A stretch of DNA of 64,000 nucleotides, taken from the NCBI GenBank assembly GCA_024281095.1, contig JAMXLJ010000138.1, positions 20,888 through 84,887 on the forward strand, written 5' to 3'. Below, in pieces: positions 57,124-64,000 of this stretch. Position numbers and translations under genes: made by a program. The DNA comes from Acidimicrobiia bacterium (lineage in GTDB: Bacteria; Actinomycetota; Acidimicrobiia; IMCC26256; JAMXLJ01). Position 1 is the first letter of the stretch. Each line of letters opens with the position of its first letter. A model generated the notes under the pieces. It made no database searches. It was given only the letters and a program-made list of their open reading frames with translations, and was not told the origin of the DNA.

Positions 57124-59158
57124 CCGCGCCGATCCTCCGCCGGGTCGCCCGGGCGACGCCCTCTCGCGCCGCACCTTCATCGGCTCGGGCCTTGCGGCGC
57201 TCGGCGCGCTCGCCGTCGGTGGCTGTGCGGGCGGGCCCGGTGAGGGGCCGGCGGCGCCGGTGCTCGACCCGGGGCCCGGCCGAATCACCGTGGACGGCGC
57301 GACGCGTCTCCGGCTCTCGTGGCGCGCAGTTCGGGGCGCCCGCTCGTACGACGTCGAGCTCAACGGCTCCGTGGTCGCGGCCGGCGTCACCGAGCCCGCG
57401 GTCGAGCTCGCGTACGGCGACGGCGCGACCGGCTTGGTCGAGGGGCACAACCGCTGGCGTGTGCGTGCCCGCGACTCGGCGAGTGGCGCGTGGAGCCGGC
57501 CGGGCACGTTCGACGTCGTCGCGCGCGGCGCCGTGTTGGCCCGCCGGTTCGACCGTGAGGACGACGGGCCCATCGAGCTCACGACCCGTAGGGCGAGCGG
57601 CACCACACTGTCGGTCGCTGCGGCCGCGGCGCTCGGCGCGGGCAAGGGCCTCCTCATGCGGGGTGCCGACCCCGCCGACGCGGTCGCGTCGAAGAACCTC
57701 TTCACGCAGCCGCTGAGCGAGTGCTGGCTCCGTCTGGCGGTGCGACCGAGCCGTTGGCAGCGCGCCGGCGCGCGTGTCCACCTCGCGCGGATCCACTCCC
57801 AAACGGGGAGCGCGGCCCGTGAGGCGCTGCAGTGGATCACGGGCGAGGGCATCGCAGCGGAAAGCGTGGCCCGGGCCGTCGCACCGGTGCGCGCCGGCGC
57901 CTGGACACAGGTGCAGCTGGGCGTGTTGGCCGACGGCAGCGTGGAGCTGTGGACCTACGACGGGCGGCGTGAGCACCTCGTCGGCCGGGGCCGGAACCCC
58001 GGTCTGGCCGGTGCGGTCAAGGACACGCTCGCGATCGGCAACGACCTCACGCGCACGGGATCGACGTTCGAGGTGCATCTCGACGGCTTCGCGGTCGGCG
58101 AGCACCGGCTGCCCTGGGCGAACACCGCGCCGCCGATCACGCCGGCGCGACCGGTTCGTCTCGATCCCGCGTCGTTGCCGGCCCGGTTCAGCTTCTGCTT
58201 CGGATCCTGCAACAACGCAAAGTCGGCGCCGTACCACGACACCGCGGTCGGCGTCGCCGCCCGTCTCCAGCCCGATTTCTTCGTCCATCTCGGCGACTAC
58301 GGATATCCCGACAGCAATGCGTACCGGCCGTCGGTCGCGGGCTACCAGGCGCTGTGGAGCGATCTGTTCTTCGAGGAGCAGCTCGAGCTCCTCTCGCGCA
58401 AACCGTGGCTGTACATCGCGTCCGACCACGACATGGGCCGCAACGACTGTGACATCACGAGCTGCAGCCCGGTCGCGAGTCGTGCGTTCGCGCAATGGCA
58501 GAACAATGACCCGAGCGCCGACGGACAGGGCCGTTACGGGAGCGTGCTGCTGGACAGAGGTCGCGTGCTGCTCGTGTGGACCGAAGGCATCGCATACCGC
58601 AGTCTCCTCACCGCGCCCGACGGGCCGGGCAAGACGGTGCTCGGAGCGAAGCAGAAGACGTGGCTGTTGGGGCTGCTCGCATCGACCACGGCGCGGCTCG
58701 TGATCATCGCGTCACAGACATCGGTCGGTTTCGTCACCGGGAGCGACTGGGCCCAGTACCCGACGGAGCGGGCCGAGCTGATCCACGCCTGCCAGTCGTC
58801 GCCGGCCGCGGCGGTGCGGTTCATCAGCGGCGACTACCACCACGCAGGCTGGTCGCGCTTCGGTCCGAAGGTCGCCGAGTGGCTGGCGGCTCCGATGGCC
58901 GAGTTTCCCGAGGGCGCGAACCCGCCCGGGCCGCTGGTCGACCAGTCTGCACTGGCCGCAATCGGCGCCGGCTTCTCGAGCCGGCCGGAGGCGTTGCGCG
59001 GCGAGAGCTGGTCGGCGTTCAACGCGTCTTCGTCGGTTGGCCGCGTGACGATCGACGGCGACGCGCGCACAGCCACATTCGAGCTGCTCGACGCGCGCGG
59101 TCAGCTTCGTAACGACGGTGCCGCGTTCACGTTCCGCGAGATCGTGCGCTACGCGTAG
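57107..59158 (+). CDS. PhoD-like phosphatase, Tat/lipoprotein signal, N-terminal FnIII/ConA-like modules
   Basis: SRRTFIGSG Tat motif and VGGC lipobox; FCFGSCNN, HLGDYGYPD, YIASDHDMGRNDCD, SGDYHHAGW. Confidence 0.88.
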   Translation: MTASTDRADPPPGRPGDALSRRTFIGSGLAALGALAVGGCAGGPGEGPAAPVLDPGPGRITVDGATRLRLSWRAVRGARSYDVELNGSVVAAGVTEPAVELAYGDGATGLVEGHNRWRVRARDSASGAWSRPGTFDVVARGAVLARRFDREDDGPIELTTRRASGTTLSVAAAAALGAGKGLLMRGADPADAVASKNLFTQPLSECWLRLAVRPSRWQRAGARVHLARIHSQTGSAAREALQWITGEGIAAESVARAVAPVRAGAWTQVQLGVLADGSVELWTYDGRREHLVGRGRNPGLAGAVKDTLAIGNDLTRTGSTFEVHLDGFAVGEHRLPWANTAPPITPARPVRLDPASLPARFSFCFGSCNNAKSAPYHDTAVGVAARLQPDFFVHLGDYGYPDSNAYRPSVAGYQALWSDLFFEEQLELLSRKPWLYIASDHDMGRNDCDITSCSPVASRAFAQWQNNDPSADGQGRYGSVLLDRGRVLLVWTEGIAYRSLLTAPDGPGKTVLGAKQKTWLLGLLASTTARLVIIASQTSVGFVTGSDWAQYPTERAELIHACQSSPAAAVRFISGDYHHAGWSRFGPKVAEWLAAPMAEFPEGANPPGPLVDQSALAAIGAGFSSRPEALRGESWSAFNASSSVGRVTIDGDARTATFELLDARGQLRNDGAAFTFREIVRYA

Positions 59159-59164
59159 CCCTGT

Positions 59165-61699
59165 TCACGGGCCGACACGCGACGTGCCGAACGCGGCGTC
59201 GTCGAACACGACGTCGTACGTGCGTCCGCTCTGTACTTCGCCGATCTGCATCTTGCCCACCGGAGTAGTGCCGAGGTTCGTCGTCGACGACAACGCATCG
59301 ACGCGTGCACCGTCGGCCCAGACCTCCACGGCGCTCGACGTGCCGTTGATCAAAGTGTGGAGCTCGACCTCGTGCCACGAGCCGAGCGACAGCACCAGCG
59401 CGCTCGTGGTGGTCGTGCCGGCGACGTCGTTGCGCACGCCGAGCTGACCCGATGCGGTGACGAACACGTACGCCAGCGAGCCGTCGGCGGCGGTTCGGTG
59501 TCGCAGGAGGTTGACCTGACTTGACGCGGTCTTCAGGTCGAAGAACACGCGGGAATAGGAGTCGGTGTAGGTCGACGGCAGCACCTTCTTCGCATAGGTG
59601 GCGCCAACCGTGGTGTTGCCCTCGGCTGCGAACGCGCCGTTGTGCACGGTCGTGCTCTGCACCGTCAGTCCGCCGGTGATGGACCAGGCCGACAGGCTGC
59701 CCGACTCGAAGCCGTCGCTGAAGAGCGGTGGTGCCGAGCCGGCGGGTGTGTTCACCGTCAGCGCCGTGCTCGGCGGCGATGGGTTCCCGGCGCCGTCGCG
59801 GGCGACCACCTGGTACTGGTACGTGGTGGACGGCGCCACGGTGCCGTCGAAGTAGCTCGTGGTGTTGCCCTGGGTGCTGGCGATCACGGTGCCGTCGCGC
59901 AGCACGTCGTACCCGCCGATCCCGCTCGGATCCGATGCCGCGCCCCAGGACAGCGTGACGCTCGACGAGGTGGCGTTCGCGAGCAGACCGCTGGGCGGTG
60001 CCGGAGCCGTCGTGTCGATGGTCCACTTCGCCGCGGCCGGCGACGGGTCGGTCTGCCCGTTGGCCTTGGCGGTGACGGTAACGGTGTGCGAGCCCACCGC
60101 GAGCCCGCTCAGGTTCAGCGGGCTGCTGCATGCGCTCGCAGCCGCGCCGTCGACGCTGCACGTGAACGTCGCCGGGGTGATCGACGAGTGGAATGCAACC
60201 GACGCGGTCGTCGCGTTGGTTGGGCTCGCGGGCGCGCTGTCGATGATCGTGTCGGGCGCGACACCGAACGTGTAGCTCTGTACGTCGAAGGTCCGCCCGA
60301 GCGAGTCGGTCGGCGTGACCGTCACGGTGTTGCCGCTGACAGTCACCTTGATGAAGTGGGACACGCGCGCCGCGCTGTCGGGGAGGGGCGCGGCGCCGCA
60401 TTTCGACCCGATGTTCTTCGACGGCGACCAGCCGATGCCGTACTTGTCGACCGCGCTGCAGCCGACCTCGGCGATCGGTTGGAGTGTGGCGCCGCCGCCA
60501 CCGGTGATGTAGTTCGGGAACGTTCCGGGCGTGCCGGGCACGTTGCGCTGGTAGAGGTGCGCGTGGCCGCTGAACGCCAGGTTGACGCCGTTCGACGCGA
60601 GCAGGCCTTCGACGCTGTTCGGGCCCTGCAGGAACGTGTCGGAACTCTGGGCCTTCTGGTCCGAGTACATCGGATAGTGGAAGAAGGCGAATTTCAGCCC
60701 GCCGGGGTGGGCCGCGAGGTCCGACTTGAGCCACTGGTATTGCGCAGTGCCCGGGGCCCAGTGTGCGGCGTAGTCGTCGGAGTACACGGTGCCGGTGCCC
60801 ACGTTGCCGTCAGCCCAGTCTGCTTGCAGCACGTAGAAGCGCGCGTTACCGGCGTCGAATGCGTACCAGCTGCTCGGGTAGCTCGCGGACGCCGTGCCGT
60901 TCACGCAGCAGTACGTCTCCTTGACGTAGCGGCCACCCGAAGTCGCCGCCGCGGTGTCGGACGGCCAGATCATCTGCTCGGTGCTCCGCGTGCCGGTGGC
61001 GTTCGTGAAGCCGTGGTTGCCGCTGGCCGCGAACATCGGGATGGTGTCGCCGGGCACTGTCCAGAACGACCGTCCGAACACCGCGCTGATGTTGGCTCCG
61101 GTCTGTTGCAGGTCGCCGTAGTTCGTCTGGCTGCCCGACTGGTACGCATTGTCACCCACGCTGATCGCGAAGCGGGCCCCGCTCGTCGAGATCAGGCTCA
61201 TGATGTTCGCGAGGTTCGGGTTGCCCGTGGCGTCGACCTGACCCCAGTCGCCGAGCACCGCGAACGAGAACGTCTCCGGTGAGCCCGCGGGAACCTGCGT
61301 CTTGAACACCGGCGACGCATCGGCGCCGAGCAGGTCCGTCGTGCCGAGATACACGCGGTAGCAGTAGGAGCCGGCCGCGGGCAGCGACAGTTGCGCGACC
61401 CACTGGTACTCGCTGACGCCGTTCACGGTGATCGGGTACCTCGTGGCCGTGACGGACGTGTTCGCGGTGCAGGTGCCGCCGGTGCCCACGGTGCCCCACT
61501 TCACCGAGCCTGTCGTGGCCGACTGGTCGGTGGCCCAGTTCACCTTGATCTGCGTGCCCACCGCGTCGGTGAGATAGGGATAGCGGCGCAGCTGTGTCGC
61601 GTTCGCGGCGCCGGTTGGCGCGACGGCGACGGCCACCAGACCCGCGGTGAGAAGGAACGTGCAGACGACTGCACGCAGCGTGCGATGACCCGACCCCAT
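59165..61699 (-). CDS. Secreted purple-acid-phosphatase-like metallophosphoesterase with FnIII and ConA/LamG-like C-terminal modules
   Basis: Signal peptide; VLGDWGQVD, SVGDNAYQSG, ASGNHGF, FSGHAHLYQRN; later FnIII PPSGLLANATSSSVTLSWGAASD. Confidence 0.92.
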   Translation of the reverse strand: MGSGHRTLRAVVCTFLLTAGLVAVAVAPTGAANATQLRRYPYLTDAVGTQIKVNWATDQSATTGSVKWGTVGTGGTCTANTSVTATRYPITVNGVSEYQWVAQLSLPAAGSYCYRVYLGTTDLLGADASPVFKTQVPAGSPETFSFAVLGDWGQVDATGNPNLANIMSLISTSGARFAISVGDNAYQSGSQTNYGDLQQTGANISAVFGRSFWTVPGDTIPMFAASGNHGFTNATGTRSTEQMIWPSDTAAATSGGRYVKETYCCVNGTASASYPSSWYAFDAGNARFYVLQADWADGNVGTGTVYSDDYAAHWAPGTAQYQWLKSDLAAHPGGLKFAFFHYPMYSDQKAQSSDTFLQGPNSVEGLLASNGVNLAFSGHAHLYQRNVPGTPGTFPNYITGGGGATLQPIAEVGCSAVDKYGIGWSPSKNIGSKCGAAPLPDSAARVSHFIKVTVSGNTVTVTPTDSLGRTFDVQSYTFGVAPDTIIDSAPASPTNATTASVAFHSSITPATFTCSVDGAAASACSSPLNLSGLAVGSHTVTVTAKANGQTDPSPAAAKWTIDTTAPAPPSGLLANATSSSVTLSWGAASDPSGIGGYDVLRDGTVIASTQGNTTSYFDGTVAPSTTYQYQVVARDGAGNPSPPSTALTVNTPAGSAPPLFSDGFESGSLSAWSITGGLTVQSTTVHNGAFAAEGNTTVGATYAKKVLPSTYTDSYSRVFFDLKTASSQVNLLRHRTAADGSLAYVFVTASGQLGVRNDVAGTTTTSALVLSLGSWHEVELHTLINGTSSAVEVWADGARVDALSSTTNLGTTPVGKMQIGEVQSGRTYDVVFDDAAFGTSRVGP

Positions 61700-61856
61700 G
61701 ATGCAAAGCTCCCCAGAAGGGGCCGGCGCGCACCTGCCGCGCACCAGCACCCCGCCCTTGACCCCAGACACGGAAGTCTACGGGGACCCGGCGCGCGATG
61801 TCGGTCAACCCGGGCGAAACGACGCACGTGGCCGCCCGGCTCGTAGCCTCACTTCC

Positions 61857-62357
61857 ATGCCACGACGGGTGCGATCCGACGTCACCACCGGCGTGAACGA
61901 GCTGCGGGCCAGCGTGCGACGGGAGTTCCCGCGGGTCGATGCCGACGAGGCCACCGCCGTGCTGGTGCTGATCGCCGCGGCCCGCCGTGTGGACGCGTGG
62001 CTGCAGGGCGCACTGAAATCGGTGGGGCTGGCCGATTCCGGCGCCGCGGTCGTGCTGACCCTGGCCCTCGCCGGGCCGCCGTACCGACTTTCCGCGAGCC
62101 GCCTGAACGAGATCCTGGTGATCACCTCGGGTGGCATCACGCGTGCGGTGGACCGCCTGGTGCGCGACCGCATCGTGACCCGGGTGGCCGACCCCGACGA
62201 CGGCCGCCGGGTGCTCGTGCAGTTGACCCGCCGCGGCCGGACCATGGCGGGCGAGATCCTCGGGGTGCTCCTCGAGGAGTTCGAGGGACGGGTAGGTCTC
62301 ACCGACACGGTCACGGCGGTGCTCGGCGGCTTCGTCGACGTCCCGCCGCCACATTGA
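61857..62357 (+). CDS. MarR-family transcriptional regulator
   Basis: LSASRLNEILVITSGGITRAVDRLVRDRIVTRVADPDDGRRVLVQLTRRGR. Confidence 0.9.
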   Translation: MPRRVRSDVTTGVNELRASVRREFPRVDADEATAVLVLIAAARRVDAWLQGALKSVGLADSGAAVVLTLALAGPPYRLSASRLNEILVITSGGITRAVDRLVRDRIVTRVADPDDGRRVLVQLTRRGRTMAGEILGVLLEEFEGRVGLTDTVTAVLGGFVDVPPPH

Positions 62358-62401
62358 CGCGCTCGTCGCGGGTTCGACGTCTCGCGCGATGGGAGGCGCG
62401 C

Positions 62402-63259
62402 TCAGCCCGTCGTGACGAGCGACGAGACGGACTGCGGGGCGAAGTAGGGAGCGTCGCCGTCGATCGTGCAGCGGCGCATCCGGCGATGTTGCGGGTAGTG
62501 GTCGCTCAGCGCGCGATGGTTGGTGCAGCGCTCGTCCCAGATCGCGACGTCGCCGGCGCGCCATTGCCAGCGAACCTGCACGTTCGGGTCGTCCAACCGG
62601 CCTTGGAGCCACCGCAGCATCCACTCGCTCTCTTCGCGTGTGAATCCGACGACCGACTCCATGAACATCCCGGAGACGAACAATGCGCGCCGGCCCGTCT
62701 CGGGATGGGTTCGGATCAACGGATGGGTGGCACCGGGGAAGGCGGCCTGCAGCTCTGGCAGCTGCTCGCTTCCGGCGATGCGCGCGAATTTCTCCCAGAA
62801 GTCGCTGCCTTGCGTGTGGTGGATCGACAGAGGAGCCAGCATGTCGCGCAACGCGGGCGAGAGCGCGTCGTACACGCGGTAGAGGTCGGCCCACATGGTG
62901 TCGCCGCCGTACGCGGGAAGCTCGAGCGCGCAGAGGATCGCGATCTTCGGAGGCTCCGGCATCCAGGAGATGTCGGTGTGCCAGCCGTCGGCGTCGGGCG
63001 GGCTGTCGGGGGTGTCCTCGATCACGTGCAGCGCCTGCGTGCCGCCGTAGTGCGCCGCGATGGGATACACGCTCGGCTGGCCGAACCGTTCCGCAAGCGC
63101 GAGCTGGCCCGAGTCGCTGAGCTGCTGCTCCCGGAAGAACAACACCTGGTGCGTGAGCAGGGCGGTGTGCACGGTCTCGAACGCCGCGTCGTCGATGGTC
63201 TCGAGGTCGACTCCGGCGACGACGGCACCTAGCGCACCGTTGAGCCTGCGCACGTCCAT
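62402..63259 (-). CDS. TauD/TfdA-family alpha-ketoglutarate-dependent dioxygenase
   Basis: WHTDISWMPEPPKIAIL; GDVAIWDERCTNHRAL. Confidence 0.93.
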   Translation of the reverse strand: MDVRRLNGALGAVVAGVDLETIDDAAFETVHTALLTHQVLFFREQQLSDSGQLALAERFGQPSVYPIAAHYGGTQALHVIEDTPDSPPDADGWHTDISWMPEPPKIAILCALELPAYGGDTMWADLYRVYDALSPALRDMLAPLSIHHTQGSDFWEKFARIAGSEQLPELQAAFPGATHPLIRTHPETGRRALFVSGMFMESVVGFTREESEWMLRWLQGRLDDPNVQVRWQWRAGDVAIWDERCTNHRALSDHYPQHRRMRRCTIDGDAPYFAPQSVSSLVTTG

Positions 63260-63291
63260 GGTGGCTCCCTTTCCCGCCCCGGTAGATTTCC

Positions 63292-63303
63292 CTGACTAGT
63301 CAG
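63292..63303. promoter_or_regulatory. Perfect palindrome CTGACTAGTCAG in divergent dioxygenase/SDR promoter
   Basis: 12-bp perfect palindrome midway between divergent starts, adjacent to TATCCT -10-like element. Confidence 0.6.
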
Positions 63304-63348
63304 ATATCCTACGATCTCGAGGGCTCGAGCACCAGGGAGTTTCTCATC

Positions 63349-64000
63349 GTGGACGGCATGCAGGGAACGGCGGTGCTCGTCACCGGGGCCACGTCGGGGA
63401 TCGGCCGGGCAACCGCCGCTGCGCTCGCCCGCGCCGGGGCAACGGTGGTGATCGGCGGCCGCAACGCGCAACGGGTCGAGCAGGCGCGTGCGGAGATCAC
63501 GGTTGAGACCGGGTCGCCGGTCGAAACGGTCGTATTCGACCTCTCGCAGCTCGCCTCGGTTGCGAGCGCGGCGGACGAGATCGGCGACCGCTTCGGACGG
63601 TTGCACGTGCTCGTGAACAACGCCGGTGTGATGATCCTCGGCCGGCGCCGCACGACTCCCGAGGGTCTCGAGCTGATGTTCGCGGTGAACCACCTCGGCC
63701 CGTTCCTCTTGACCGCGCGTCTGATGCCACGCCTCGTCGCCGGTACGCCGGCACGGGTCGTGAACGTGTCGTCCGAGGGTTACGGCATCGCGCGAGACGG
63801 TCTGCAGTGGGACGACCTGCAGTGGGAGCGCTCGTGGTCGGGTTGGCACGCGTACGGCGCCTCGAAGCTGTGCAACCTGTACTTCACGGCCGAGCTCGCA
63901 CGCCGGCTCGACGGCCGCGGCGTCACCGCCAACGCCTGCCATCCCGGGCTCGTCGACACGCAGCTCGGCCGTGTCCGCGACGAGGACCGCCTGCCGAGCG
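63349..64000 (+). CDS. Short-chain dehydrogenase/reductase, 3'-partial (runs off window; absent from ORF track)
   Basis: VLVTGATSGIGRATAAALARAG, NNAGVM, YGASKLCN. Confidence 0.93.
   Translation, partial: MDGMQGTAVLVTGATSGIGRATAAALARAGATVVIGGRNAQRVEQARAEITVETGSPVETVVFDLSQLASVASAADEIGDRFGRLHVLVNNAGVMILGRRRTTPEGLELMFAVNHLGPFLLTARLMPRLVAGTPARVVNVSSEGYGIARDGLQWDDLQWERSWSGWHAYGASKLCNLYFTAELARRLDGRGVTANACHPGLVDTQLGRVRDEDRLPS

Overview
High-GC actinobacterial chromosomal window (gene content resembles Acidimicrobiia-type Actinobacteria, which is an inference). It is densely coded and ordinary in overall architecture: no CRISPR array, prophage, transposase or rRNA was recognised. Main blocks: (1) an envelope cluster at the left edge (AP-superfamily hydrolase, GT2, PAP2); (2) the conserved cell-division and Ser/Thr-kinase block crgA / trpG / [mutY] - pknB - pbpA - rodA - pstP - fhaB - fhaA - tRNA-Leu(CAG), with a MutY-like gene embedded and no second kinase (pknA); (3) an ECF42-like sigma factor split by an apparent 1-nt deletion, beside a YCII/DGPF partner; (4) dinB with an actinobacterial SOS (LexA) box abutting its start codon; (5) an SsuABC/TauABC-like ABC importer; (6) a pgi-gnd-zwf-phosphatase operon; (7) pheA-serS-tRNA-Ser(TGA); (8) an rpf-like gene and a single-chain double ABC exporter with one predicted degenerate ATP site; (9) the most unusual region, about 48.6-61.7 kb: a start/stop-overlapping operon with a fused polyprenol-phosphate glycosyltransferase/HPr-kinase-like P-loop protein, GtrA, a PMT-like GT39, a secreted phosphoesterase, an unrecognised membrane-anchored exoprotein, a GH99-like hydrolase and a Tat-lipoprotein PhoD, followed convergently by a multidomain metallophosphoesterase. 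This is my best candidate for an undescribed surface-glycoconjugate system. All family calls come from motif reading only; no searches were run.
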